Assembly: GCA_024279575.1 (NCBI GenBank)
Contig: JAJRRJ010000197.1
Coordinates: 1-21,425, forward strand
Source: Alphaproteobacteria bacterium
GTDB lineage: Bacteria; Pseudomonadota; Alphaproteobacteria; Rhizobiales; Devosiaceae
Length of the DNA stretch: 21,425 nucleotides
Direction: 5' to 3'
The position numbers were made by a program, and so were the translations under genes. Below are positions 13,731-21,425 of the stretch, in pieces; the stretch's first letter is position 1, and each line of letters starts with the position of its first letter. The notes below the pieces were generated by a model. It did no database searches. It worked only from the letters and a program-made list of their open reading frames with translations, and had not been told where the DNA came from.

Positions 13731-14525
13731 GTGACCATATCAAGCAAAGCGCAGACCTCTTTTAGCACCCTTTCGCGCATAACCCGTTCATTCCTGATGA
13801 TCGGGGTGGCGGCGGTGGCATTATCTGCCTGTGCTTCAAATAGGGGCAGCATGCGCTCTCCAGATTATTCGGGCCTGTCGCAAATGGAGGCACAAACCAA
13901 CCTGGCCCAACTGGCGGCCCAGTTCGAAAGAAACCGCAACGACAAATATGCGGCGATAAATTTTTCCGCGGCCCTCAGAGCTGTGGGACAGGCCAAACAG
14001 GCAGTTTCGGTGCTTGAAATTACACTGGCATCTCATCGTAATGACCCCGATGTCGATATAGCTTATGCCAAAGCGCTGGCGGCTGATGCTCGCTTTTCCC
14101 AGGCGCTCAATGTCATCAACAACACCATCCGGCCTGAAAGCCCCAATTGGAACGCGCTTTCGGTAAAAGGGGCAATTCTTGACCAAATGGGCCAAAATCA
14201 ACAGGCCCGCGCCCTTTATGCCCAAGCCATGTTACTGGCGCCCAATGAAGCATCCCTTGAAGCCAATATGGGACTTTCCTATGCAATGACTTCAGAGCTT
14301 GCAAAGGCAGAGGAACACCTTGTCCGTGCCCAGCGCAAGGGGGGAGCGAACTCACGCATCCGGCAAAATCTAGCTCTGGTTCTTGGGCTTCAGGGCCGAT
14401 TTAATGAAGCGCGCTCGATTTACCTGTCTGAATTGCCCCCTGATCAGGTGGAGGCGAACATGGCCTATATTCGTGCCCTGTTAACCCAGCAAAACCGTTG
14501 GGATACAATCAAAGACGCCGGATAG
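13731..14525 (+). CDS. tadD: TadD-like TPR lipoprotein of the Flp/Tad pilus system
   Basis: Outer-membrane lipoprotein needed for Tad pilus assembly, thought to act as a pilotin for the CpaC/RcpA secretin. 264 residues. A lipoprotein signal ends in the lipobox LSAC with C34. Residue +2 is Ala, so sorting to the outer membrane is expected. Tetratricopeptide repeats run from about residue 76 to 240 (for example AINFSAALRAVGQAKQAVSVLE, NALSVKGAILDQMGQNQQARALYAQAM, ANMGLSYAMTSELAKAEEHL). The start is a GTG without a clear Shine-Dalgarno; the next in-frame Met would remove the positive end of the signal peptide, so the GTG is preferred. It is transcribed opposite to the rest of the locus. Confidence 0.88.
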   Translation: MTISSKAQTSFSTLSRITRSFLMIGVAAVALSACASNRGSMRSPDYSGLSQMEAQTNLAQLAAQFERNRNDKYAAINFSAALRAVGQAKQAVSVLEITLASHRNDPDVDIAYAKALAADARFSQALNVINNTIRPESPNWNALSVKGAILDQMGQNQQARALYAQAMLLAPNEASLEANMGLSYAMTSELAKAEEHLVRAQRKGGANSRIRQNLALVLGLQGRFNEARSIYLSELPPDQVEANMAYIRALLTQQNRWDTIKDAG

Positions 14526-14551
14526 ATAAAAACTGAAACAGAAACAAAAAC

Positions 14552-14576
14552 GCCCGCTTTGAAGCGGGCTTTTTTT
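14552..14576. terminator. Bidirectional Rho-independent terminator between tadD and tadC
   Basis: GCCCGC (14552-14557) and GCGGGC (14564-14569) form a hairpin with loop TTTGAA (arms extendable by AA/TT), followed by seven T residues on the plus strand. On the minus strand the same hairpin is followed by GTTTTTGTTT. It therefore serves tadD on the plus strand and the end of the cpaB-tadC operon on the minus strand. It lies 27 bases after tadD. Confidence 0.9.
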
Positions 14577-14614
14577 CGGACTGTTGCTCTTTTAGGCCAG
14601 ATAATGGAAACAGA

Positions 14615-15610
14615 TTAAAACCCGAGGCCACCATTTTCCATAACCTTGATGATCGCTGGAGAAATAATAACGATAAACAATACCGGCAGGAAAAATACGA
14701 TGAGAGGTACCGTCATTTTGGGGGGCAGTGATGCTGCTTTTTTCTCAGCTGCCATCATGCGCTGTTCGCGTCCCTCCTCTGCCATTACCCGCAGAGCCTG
14801 ACCAATCGAGGTACCATATTTATCAGCCTGAATGAGAGCCGTTGTCACCGATCGCACACTGTCAAGGTTTGTTCGATTTGCCAGATTTTCATAGGCATGG
14901 GCCCGGTTTTCAAGAAATGAAAGTTCCGCTTTGGTCAGGGTGAGTTCTTCGGACAGTTCAGGGCTTTGTTGCCCCATTTCTGCCGCCACGCGCTGGATGG
15001 CATGTTCAATAGACATTCCTGCTTCAACACATAATAACATCAGGTCCAACGTATCAGGCCACGCCTTCTGGATGGACTGTTTGCGCTTTATCATTTTATT
15101 TTTCAGCAAAATGACCGGCAGGTATGAACCGATCAGGCCAATGGCAATTGCATACAGGGCAATCATATACATGGGCCTGTCAGGCATGGTGATAAATCCA
15201 AGATAGAAAAAACTGGCTATAAAGAGAACGATGGGCGTTACGAAGCGCATAAATAAGTACGTAGTCAGGTCCGAAGTGGACCTGTAGCCGGCTTGTGCCA
15301 GTTTTTGCACTGTTTGATCATCCAAAAAGGCTTTGCGCAATGAAAAAGATTCTACTGTACGCCGAATATAGGTTTTGCTTTCAACGGAACGCAAGGACCC
15401 CTGGGTCCGGTGAGATTCACGTCCCTTTATCCGCGCCATTTCTTCTGCACGCATACGCTCACGCTCTACTGCTACGCGTTTGATACGCTGCTTAAGCTCA
15501 GAGCGTTCAAAAAACTGGGCACCAAAAGTAAATACTACCGCGGCGGCAGAAACTGCGGCAAAAAGCGCCGTTAAAAACCCGGGGTCAGTAAGTGTGCTGA
15601 GAAAATTCAT
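14615..15610 (-). CDS. tadC: TadC inner-membrane platform protein (type II secretion F family)
   Basis: Polytopic inner-membrane protein of the Tad pilus machine that pairs with TadB to form the platform on which the CpaF motor acts. 331 residues. Membrane helices at about 12-31, 124-141, 148-168 and 300-322; a cytoplasmic basic segment lies at 38-75. The GspF domain covers roughly 183-310, with DLMLLCVEAGMSIEHAIQRVA and the glycine-containing loop QADKYGTSIGQALRVMAEE. An AGGGGG six bases before the ATG gives a strong start. Last gene of the minus-strand operon, nine bases after tadB, followed by the bidirectional terminator. Confidence 0.94.
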   Translation of the reverse strand: MNFLSTLTDPGFLTALFAAVSAAAVVFTFGAQFFERSELKQRIKRVAVERERMRAEEMARIKGRESHRTQGSLRSVESKTYIRRTVESFSLRKAFLDDQTVQKLAQAGYRSTSDLTTYLFMRFVTPIVLFIASFFYLGFITMPDRPMYMIALYAIAIGLIGSYLPVILLKNKMIKRKQSIQKAWPDTLDLMLLCVEAGMSIEHAIQRVAAEMGQQSPELSEELTLTKAELSFLENRAHAYENLANRTNLDSVRSVTTALIQADKYGTSIGQALRVMAEEGREQRMMAAEKKAASLPPKMTVPLIVFFLPVLFIVIISPAIIKVMENGGLGF

Positions 15611-15619
15611 CGTCGCCCC

Positions 15620-16597
15620 CTAATAGTCAAACTGGATCATGCGATTCATAATGAAAATGCCTATGGACATCATGAAGACCGCAACTCCAAGCATGATATT
15701 GCCCAGCGGCGAAGCCACCAGGGGCAACAAATAGGTGGGGGTAACAAAACTCACCAATGAAGCCACAATAAAGGGTAGCGAACCGATAATATAGGCGGAT
15801 GCTTTTGCCTCTGAGGACATGGCCTGCACCTTTGCCTGCATTTTTTTGCGATCCCTTAAAATCCGCGAAAGGTTGGTCAGGGCCTCAGAAAGGTTGCCGC
15901 CCGATTTTTGCTGTACTGAAATAACCACAACAAAAAAATTCACTTCGGAAAGGGGAACACGTTCATATATCAAAGCCACTGCATCTTCTGTGGACTGACC
16001 CATGGCCTGCGCATCCACAACGTGCGCAAACTCCGATTTCACCGGCTCCTTTGCCTCTTTTGCAACAATTTTGAGAGAATCATTGAGCGGCAAGCCGGTC
16101 TTTACGCCACGCACAATGGCTTCCACCGCATTGGGCAATTCCAGCAGAAAAGCCTTCCGGAATTTTTTTCGACGACGCGCCAGATACATACGCGGCAAAA
16201 GGTAACCACCAGCAACAGCAAACGTCAGCGTAAACAAAATAGGCACACCCAGCACAAACAACAGCACAAAAACAACAACGCCCAAAATCAGGGAATTGCG
16301 TATAAATGCGCCCTTTTTCAGTTTCATACCGGCCTGATAAAGCTGCATTTGCAAAGGAACGCGCTTTTTCTTTTTTTCATTTTCCTTGGCCTGGTCAATG
16401 ATGGATTGTTGCAATTCCTTGCGCCGACGATCCCGGTCTCCGGCAACTCGATCAGCGGGAGACTTATGTGGATCACCTGTATTAAATGCCTTGATGCGTT
16501 TGTCTGCACGCCCGGAATTTGCAAGGGAGGGCACAAAGGCAATCCCCAATGCTCCGATACAAACGAAAACTAAAATTCCTAAGAAAAGAGGTGACAT
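15620..16597 (-). CDS. tadB: TadB inner-membrane platform protein (type II secretion F family)
   Basis: Partner of TadC in the inner-membrane platform of the Tad pilus apparatus. 325 residues. An N-terminal helix (2-24) is followed by a basic cytoplasmic segment, then two helices (about 98-140) and C-terminal helices (about 270-320). The GspF domain at about 155-280 contains PNAVEAIVRGVKTGLPLNDS and VQQKSGGNLSEALTNLSRILRDR, the characteristic TadB pattern. AGGGGG lies about six bases before the ATG. Spacing of nine bases to both cpaF and tadC indicates one operon. Confidence 0.95.
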   Translation of the reverse strand: MSPLFLGILVFVCIGALGIAFVPSLANSGRADKRIKAFNTGDPHKSPADRVAGDRDRRRKELQQSIIDQAKENEKKKKRVPLQMQLYQAGMKLKKGAFIRNSLILGVVVFVLLFVLGVPILFTLTFAVAGGYLLPRMYLARRRKKFRKAFLLELPNAVEAIVRGVKTGLPLNDSLKIVAKEAKEPVKSEFAHVVDAQAMGQSTEDAVALIYERVPLSEVNFFVVVISVQQKSGGNLSEALTNLSRILRDRKKMQAKVQAMSSEAKASAYIIGSLPFIVASLVSFVTPTYLLPLVASPLGNIMLGVAVFMMSIGIFIMNRMIQFDY

Positions 16598-16606
16598 GGT
16601 ATCCCC

Positions 16607-18139
16607 CTATGCCGATTTTAGATTGGCAATATTTGCCGCTTCAAGGGCCTCAACCAAGGCCCCTTCTTCGTTGAAATAACGCGCCCGTTCTGCAACCTTT
16701 GGTTTTGTAATACCTGTGGAGCGGTGCTGGCCAATAATGTTTGAATTTTCGTCCTCTCCCAGAATATCATAGAGGAATATATCCTGAGTAACGATCACAT
16801 CGCCCTCAAGACCCAAAATTTCGGTAACGTGAGTAATCCGGCGTGAGCCATCGCGCAAACGCGCCGCCTGAACGACGATATCAATTGAGGATACAATCAT
16901 TTCGCGAATTGTTCTGGAGGGAAGCGAATAACCACCCATGGTAATCATTGATTCAAGGCGAGACAGCGCTTCGCGCGGAGAGTTGGCGTGCAAAGTTCCC
17001 ATGGAACCATCGTGGCCGGTATTCATGGCCTGAAGCAAATCAAAAGCCTCTGGACCACGCACCTCGCCCACAATAATTCGTTCAGGGCGCATGCGCAGAC
17101 AGTTTTTGATCAGATCACGCATGGTGATCTCCCCTTCGCCCTCCAGATTTGGCGGGCGGGTTTCAAGGCGCACAACATGGGGCTGCTGCAACTGAAGTTC
17201 GGCGGAATCTTCGCACGTTATAACCCGCTCATCGCGATCAATGAAAGCGGTCAGACAATTCAAAAGCGTAGTTTTTCCAGAACCCGTTCCCCCCGAAATC
17301 AGGATATTTGCGCGTACGCGCCCCATAATCCTGAGCAAATCGGAACCGGGTTGAGAAATGGATCCGAATTTGACCAGCTGGGCCAGGGTCAGCTTGTCTT
17401 TCTTAAATTTCCGAATAGTCAGGGCTGCCCCATCAATCGCCAGAGGCGGAGCAATAACATTTACACGGGAACCATCGGGCAGACGCGCATCACAAATGGG
17501 GGAACTTTCGTCCACACGACGGCCAACCTGGGATACAATCCGCTGACAAACATTCATCAGGTGCGCATCGTCACGGAAACGCACATTGGTATTTTTGACC
17601 TTACCATTGACCTCAATGTAGCAGGACTGGGATCCATTGACCATAATATCGGCAATGTCATCACGGGCCAGAAGCGGCTCCAGGGGACCATAGCCCAAAA
17701 CATCGTTACAAATATCATCGAGCAGATCCTCCTGCTCAGAAATAGTCATAATAATGGATTTCAGGGAAATAATTTCTGAAACAATATCCCGGATTTCCTC
17801 ACGGGCAGCTTCCATCTCCATAGTCGCCAGCTGGCTCAGATCAATAGAATCTATCAGCGCGCCAAAAACTGTGGATTTAGTTTGGTAATATTCCTCATCA
17901 TGCCCGCCATCGACAGCTTCATTCACGTCAATTTCTTCAACGCGCGCAATTGGTGCTGAGGCTGCCGCCGTCTGTTGAACAACGGTTTTTTCAGGGTGGG
18001 GATGGTTTGTAGGGGTTTGTCCGGCACCAGCCGCCACAGCCCGAGCGGAATTTTCGTCAGTTTTTGCCGGCGCAGACTTAAGCGCTGAATGCGTGGGGTT
18101 TTGTGTATTTCCCCCAAAACTTTTGCGTTTTCCAAACAT
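16607..18139 (-). CDS. cpaF: CpaF/TadA pilus assembly ATPase
   Basis: Hexameric secretion ATPase that powers pilin extrusion (and, in Caulobacter, retraction) through TadB/TadC. 510 residues. A variable low-complexity N-terminus (1-85) precedes the N-terminal domain. Motor motifs: Walker A GGTGSGKTT (283-291), Asp box TCEDSAELQL (308-317), Walker B RIIVGEVRG (354-362) with catalytic E359, and His box GHDGSMGTLHANSPRE (375-390). The family signature NDVLGYGPLEPLL (145-157) and DIMVNG are also visible. It starts 15 bases after cpaE, with AGGGT upstream. Confidence 0.97.
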   Translation of the reverse strand: MFGKRKSFGGNTQNPTHSALKSAPAKTDENSARAVAAGAGQTPTNHPHPEKTVVQQTAAASAPIARVEEIDVNEAVDGGHDEEYYQTKSTVFGALIDSIDLSQLATMEMEAAREEIRDIVSEIISLKSIIMTISEQEDLLDDICNDVLGYGPLEPLLARDDIADIMVNGSQSCYIEVNGKVKNTNVRFRDDAHLMNVCQRIVSQVGRRVDESSPICDARLPDGSRVNVIAPPLAIDGAALTIRKFKKDKLTLAQLVKFGSISQPGSDLLRIMGRVRANILISGGTGSGKTTLLNCLTAFIDRDERVITCEDSAELQLQQPHVVRLETRPPNLEGEGEITMRDLIKNCLRMRPERIIVGEVRGPEAFDLLQAMNTGHDGSMGTLHANSPREALSRLESMITMGGYSLPSRTIREMIVSSIDIVVQAARLRDGSRRITHVTEILGLEGDVIVTQDIFLYDILGEDENSNIIGQHRSTGITKPKVAERARYFNEEGALVEALEAANIANLKSA

Positions 18140-18154
18140 AAACTTACCCTAAAT

Positions 18155-19429
18155 TTAAGCCCTTTTGAGCTTTTTTAACAGACCGGAAATATCAAGCCCG
18201 CCAAATTTTGCAGCCTGCTCAGGCAATTCGCGCCCGGTTATTTTTGTGGAAAGTTTCTGGAATGATTCATTGATTTTGGACCCAGAAGATATTTCTGCAA
18301 TCATCTGACCATTATTGGCAGCTGTACCAAACATTGCTGCGTCAAACGCGATTTGCTCTATTAATTCGCAGCCGATTGCACTGGCAAATTCTGCAGATGC
18401 TATTTCGGGACGCTTGGGTACACCAACTTTATTCAACACCAGCAAAGGTTCACTTTCACCCGGTCGAAGCGCACGAATTGTGTCAGCCAACCCCTTGGCA
18501 TTACGCAAATTTGCCAAATCAGGTTCAGCAATAATTATTATTTCATCCAGGCGCGCCACAGTATTGCGCACCCAGCCGCTCCAAAGGTGAGGAATATCCA
18601 AAATGACCAATGGAATAGTATTTTGAACCAGTTCGATAACCTGCTCAAAATCGGTGGGTCCAAAATCATATGTTTTGTCCATCGTACCCGGCGCTGTCAG
18701 CAAATTCACATTGTTTGCGGCCTTGGAAATCAAACGCTCAAGCATTGTGGCGTCCAGGTTTTCCTTGGCGTAAACAGCGTCAGCAACACCGTTTGGCGGA
18801 TCCTGATTGAAATTAAGGCCAGCGGTGCCAAAAGCCATATCCATGTCGACAATTAAGACTTCTTTACGCGCAACCTGAGCTGAAACCCATGCAGCATTGT
18901 GGGCGATAGTTGAAGAACCAGCCCCACCTTTTGCTGCAACGAACCCGATAGTGCGACCAATGGGGGGTGCATCGTCTGCAACAAAAATTTCTGAAATCGC
19001 AGAAACCAGCGCGTTGGCATCAATGGGGAGAACCAGATATTCAGCGACACCTGAACGTATGAGCTGGCGATAAAGCAAGACATCGTGGACATGACCCAGC
19101 ACAATAACATTGGTTCCTGCGTCACAAAACTCAGCCAGCTCTTCCAGAGCCTGCGGAATTTTTTCTGGAGAAAGACTGGTTTCCACCACAATAAGATTAG
19201 GTGTCGGGTTGGCACGATACGTTTCGATTGCCCCCTGAATTGAACCATTGTGTGTTGTCAAAGCGACTTTTGCCATTCGACGATCCGAGGAAGCGGATTC
19301 AATAAGTTGGGCGGTTTGCGAATTTTCGCAAAATGCCTGCATAGTAATATGAGGGATCAGTCGCAGACCTTCGCTTGATCCAACTGATATAGATTCTGTG
19401 CCATTTCCACCGCTATTCAAAAAACTCAT
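18155..19429 (-). CDS. cpaE: CpaE/TadZ pilus localisation ATPase
   Basis: ParA/MinD-superfamily protein that places the pilus machinery at the pole. The start is set at 19429 (MSFLNSGGN): an AGGAACAGGG sits directly upstream, while a longer frame to 19525 would overlap the end of cpaC by about 60 bases. This gives 424 residues. The N-terminal domain (about 25-150) resembles a response-regulator receiver but has Glu (E83 in VVETS) where phosphorylated Asp would be, so it is a pseudo-receiver. The ATPase domain has a deviant Walker A, KGGAGSST (167-174), with Ser in place of the usual lysine of GKT, as known for TadZ/CpaE. LIVDMD (192-197) forms Walker A'. It lies 34 bases after cpaC, with no cpaD between. 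Confidence 0.93.
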   Translation of the reverse strand: MSFLNSGGNGTESISVGSSEGLRLIPHITMQAFCENSQTAQLIESASSDRRMAKVALTTHNGSIQGAIETYRANPTPNLIVVETSLSPEKIPQALEELAEFCDAGTNVIVLGHVHDVLLYRQLIRSGVAEYLVLPIDANALVSAISEIFVADDAPPIGRTIGFVAAKGGAGSSTIAHNAAWVSAQVARKEVLIVDMDMAFGTAGLNFNQDPPNGVADAVYAKENLDATMLERLISKAANNVNLLTAPGTMDKTYDFGPTDFEQVIELVQNTIPLVILDIPHLWSGWVRNTVARLDEIIIIAEPDLANLRNAKGLADTIRALRPGESEPLLVLNKVGVPKRPEIASAEFASAIGCELIEQIAFDAAMFGTAANNGQMIAEISSGSKINESFQKLSTKITGRELPEQAAKFGGLDISGLLKKLKRA

Positions 19430-19463
19430 ACCCTGTTCCTCATATACATCATTGTCTTTCGAC

Positions 19464-20924
19464 TTAATCCAAAACAAACCCGACGGAGCCGTTGAGCTGA
19501 CCACCACTGCCCTCGCCCACTCCATACAGACGTTGCATATGACCTAAAAAGATTGCTTCTGCGTCACCAGAAAAGTTCATATTGTCTGTAGGTAGACGCA
19601 CCTGCCCACCTGGCTGGGCCATGACGGGTGTAACAAGGATCAATAATTCCGTCTGGGAGCGAACAAAATCGCGAGAACGGAACAGGGCACCCAAAATCGG
19701 AATGTCGCCAATGCCGGGCAAAGAATTGAATTGCTGGCGCACTTTGTCCTCAATCAGACCCGCAATGGCCAGAGTTTCCCCCGAGCGCATTTGAACCGAG
19801 GTTTTTGCTTCTCTCTCACGGGTCGCCGGGATTGTTATTCCACCGGCGTTAAAACCCCCTTCTGTTGTTGGCTCTGAAACCGAGGTTTCAATATCAAGGG
19901 AAATAACTCCATTGGAACGTACAACAGGGCTGAAATTCAATTTCACGCCAAATTCCTTGAACTCAAAGATAATCTGCCCATTATCAAAGCCAACGGGCAC
20001 AGGATATTCACCCCCGGCAAGGAAGCTTGCTTCGCCCCCCGAAATGGCTGTTAATGTCGGAGACGCCAGAGTTCTCAGGGCACCGCGTCGCTCAAGGGCG
20101 CGCAGGGTCGCATCAATACTCAAGCCACCACCTGAAAAGCTTGCAGTAAACGAATTGGGAGACGACACGTTTGAAGCACCACCATTGGGGGGAGCCGAGA
20201 GCAGGCCCGTTGTCAAATCACCCACCGAAAGAGCGGCGCTCAAATTGATCCCCAACTGGCGAATTGTTTCACGCTGAACCTCGGCAACGGTTACTTTGAG
20301 CATAACCTGCTGTGCCCCTGAAACGGTGATGACGTTTGCAACATTGTTTTCGCCGCCGGCAAACTGCACTGCAATTGCCATAGCCTTATCAATATCATCG
20401 GACGAATTTGCTGTCCCTGAAAGCACTATACGTTCGCCAAACGAGCTCACCTGAATTTGTGAATTTGGCACAATGGAGCGCAGGGCCGCAGAAAGATTTG
20501 ATACATCGCTCACAACCGAAATTTCAATTACGGCAATCTGGCCACCGTTGGCATCAAGGAAAAATACGTTTGTTTCCCCCGCCTCCATGCCCTGGATAAT
20601 GGCGGAACGCGCATTGCGCATAATCGCGCCGGCGACCGCTGGCTGTGAAACAATCACTTCAGCAACATTTCGCGGCAAATCCACCAGAAGGGACTTGTTC
20701 ATACCCAACTGAACATTTTGGCTCCCCCCGACATTTGAAATGCGCAACCGGGAATTGCTCTGGGCGTAAACAGTGGAACTGATGATCGCCAACAGGCCGA
20801 TTGCCATAATAAAAGTCAAAAATCCTTGGCGTATTACACACATAGAAGCCTGTTTCATTTGAAAAACCCGATTTGAAGAGTTGTTTGGAAGGGAAATATG
20901 CATGTTCATTTTGTTGCCAATCAT
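19464..20924 (-). CDS. cpaC: CpaC/RcpA outer-membrane secretin
   Basis: Forms the outer-membrane channel for the Flp pilus. 486 residues from the ATG that overlaps the cpaB stop by four bases (ATGA), suggesting translational coupling; this gives an unusually long n-region, and Met at 20858 or 20843 are alternatives. A signal peptide ends at VYAQS (about residue 54). Periplasmic N-domains follow, including a pilus-assembly N-terminal domain with LLVDLPRNVAEVIVSQPAVA and a BON-like segment (about 145-210). The secretin domain covers about 230-435: TLASPTLTAISGGEASFLAGGE, SVQMRSGETLAIAGLIED, LPGIGDIPILGALFRS and TELLILVTPVM. The C-terminal extension of about 50 residues may bind a partner. Confidence 0.95.
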   Translation of the reverse strand: MIGNKMNMHISLPNNSSNRVFQMKQASMCVIRQGFLTFIMAIGLLAIISSTVYAQSNSRLRISNVGGSQNVQLGMNKSLLVDLPRNVAEVIVSQPAVAGAIMRNARSAIIQGMEAGETNVFFLDANGGQIAVIEISVVSDVSNLSAALRSIVPNSQIQVSSFGERIVLSGTANSSDDIDKAMAIAVQFAGGENNVANVITVSGAQQVMLKVTVAEVQRETIRQLGINLSAALSVGDLTTGLLSAPPNGGASNVSSPNSFTASFSGGGLSIDATLRALERRGALRTLASPTLTAISGGEASFLAGGEYPVPVGFDNGQIIFEFKEFGVKLNFSPVVRSNGVISLDIETSVSEPTTEGGFNAGGITIPATREREAKTSVQMRSGETLAIAGLIEDKVRQQFNSLPGIGDIPILGALFRSRDFVRSQTELLILVTPVMAQPGGQVRLPTDNMNFSGDAEAIFLGHMQRLYGVGEGSGGQLNGSVGFVLD

Positions 20925-21425
20925 GACATTGGAATCGCGGGATCGTAGCCTTCAGGGAAGGGCTGACCGTCAGGCCCCAAATCTTCGGGGATAAATTTCT
21001 GGCCCGGAGAATTTATCAGGGGAGAGGCGGGGGCCGAAGGAGACGAGGCCGGAGTAAACACTGCCTGCCCGGCATCCTCGCTAAATTGGGAGGGATCTGC
21101 TTCTGGCAGAATGGTTTCAACCGTTGCGCCGGCCAGTACATTTGATTCTACACCATATCGAATAAGACGAATGGGCTGATTGCTGGCTTGCAACATCGCA
21201 TCATTGTCGGAGGGCGCAAAATCGGCAACCGAACGCAGTACCAATGTCAACTTACCATCAGCGGCAGCACCAATAATTGTTTCTGCCTGACCAGGGCTCA
21301 ATTCAAGGGTCGCCACATCTTCGTCGCCAAACACCTGGGATTGAGGGTCTTCGGGGTCAGGGTTGCCGGCACTTGCGCCCGCCTCCCCAAGTCGTTTGCC
21401 AATCGCCAGCACCTTAATGTTGGCC
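20921..21425 (-). CDS. cpaB: CpaB/RcpC pilus assembly protein, C-terminal part
   Basis: Only the last 167 codons are in the window; the frame stays open to the right edge and reads ANIKVLAIGKRLGE into the visible part, so the GTG near 21412 is an internal valine codon and not a start. CpaB/RcpC is a periplasmic protein with SAF-like domains, thought to gate or stabilise the secretin. Recognisable here are VLAIGKRL, ATLELSPGQAETIIGAAADGKLTLVLRSV and IRLIRYGVESN. The tail is rich in Pro, Ser and Ala (TPASSPSAPASP) and probably disordered. It overlaps cpaC by four bases and is the first visible gene of the minus-strand operon. Confidence 0.9.
   Translation of the reverse strand, partial: ANIKVLAIGKRLGEAGASAGNPDPEDPQSQVFGDEDVATLELSPGQAETIIGAAADGKLTLVLRSVADFAPSDNDAMLQASNQPIRLIRYGVESNVLAGATVETILPEADPSQFSEDAGQAVFTPASSPSAPASPLINSPGQKFIPEDLGPDGQPFPEGYDPAIPMS

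Noticed and set aside
18906..18933. Deviant Walker A motif of CpaE taken as a sign of inactivation
   Set aside because: KGGxGSST is a known feature of the CpaE/TadZ branch, so it does not indicate a broken gene.
19430..19525. A longer start for cpaE at 19525
   Set aside because: It would overlap cpaC by about 60 bases and add residues not seen in CpaE proteins; a strong AGGA sits directly before the Met at 19429.
1..21425. CRISPR arrays, tRNA or rRNA genes, insertion sequences, prophage or toxin-antitoxin pairs
   Set aside because: No spaced palindromic repeats, tRNA cloverleaf, transposase frames, terminal inverted repeats or paired small genes were seen; coding density is filled by conserved chromosomal genes.

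Overview
The window looks like a chromosomal segment of an alphaproteobacterium, most likely of the Hyphomicrobiales (Rhizobiales). The evidence is the gene order dapE - membrane protein - truA/fmt/def - rmuC - recR/ybaB/dnaX, a DnaX that lacks the usual four-cysteine zinc site, a short (about 94 nt) SRP RNA, a CycM-type cytochrome c beside prephenate dehydratase, and a Cpa/Tad pilus locus with rhizobial-type gene order. The species cannot be named from sequence alone. I see no tRNA, rRNA, insertion sequence, prophage or CRISPR array.

Layout. 1-2170 (+): the end of a DUF805 membrane protein, dapE (lysine/peptidoglycan precursor synthesis) and a small membrane protein of unknown function. 2209-4511 (-): truA, fmt and def, a translation-related cluster covering tRNA pseudouridylation and formylation/deformylation of initiator Met. 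4550-6034 (+): rmuC, split by an in-frame TAA. 6035-8717 (-): recR, ybaB and dnaX, a replication/repair operon transcribed dnaX-ybaB-recR. 8791-8884 (-): the SRP RNA gene. 9006-9833 (-): prephenate dehydratase. 10107-11216 (+): an unusual membrane-anchored cytochrome c made of two duplicated heme domains joined by a heptad-repeat acidic linker, followed by a clear terminator. 11295-12236 (+): a GhrA-type 2-hydroxyacid dehydrogenase. 12233-13582 (-): an M17 aminopeptidase.

13731-21425: a tight-adherence (Flp/Tad) pilus assembly locus. The minus-strand operon reads cpaB (cut by the window end) - cpaC (secretin) - cpaE (TadZ-like localisation ATPase) - cpaF (TadA motor ATPase) - tadB - tadC (inner-membrane platform). 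tadD, the pilotin-like TPR lipoprotein, sits on the opposite strand and converges on tadC across a bidirectional terminator. The cpaD gene usually found between cpaC and cpaE is absent. The prepilin and the prepilin peptidase cpaA are not in the window.

Most of this is ordinary housekeeping plus a known secretion system, and I found no evidence for a wholly new multi-gene system. The points most worth a second look are the in-frame stop in rmuC, the duplicated cytochrome with its repeat linker, the missing cpaD, an acidic insertion in peptide deformylase, an SRP RNA whose 5' arm can form a competing perfect hairpin, and a CtrA-like box with nearby inverted repeats upstream of tadD.
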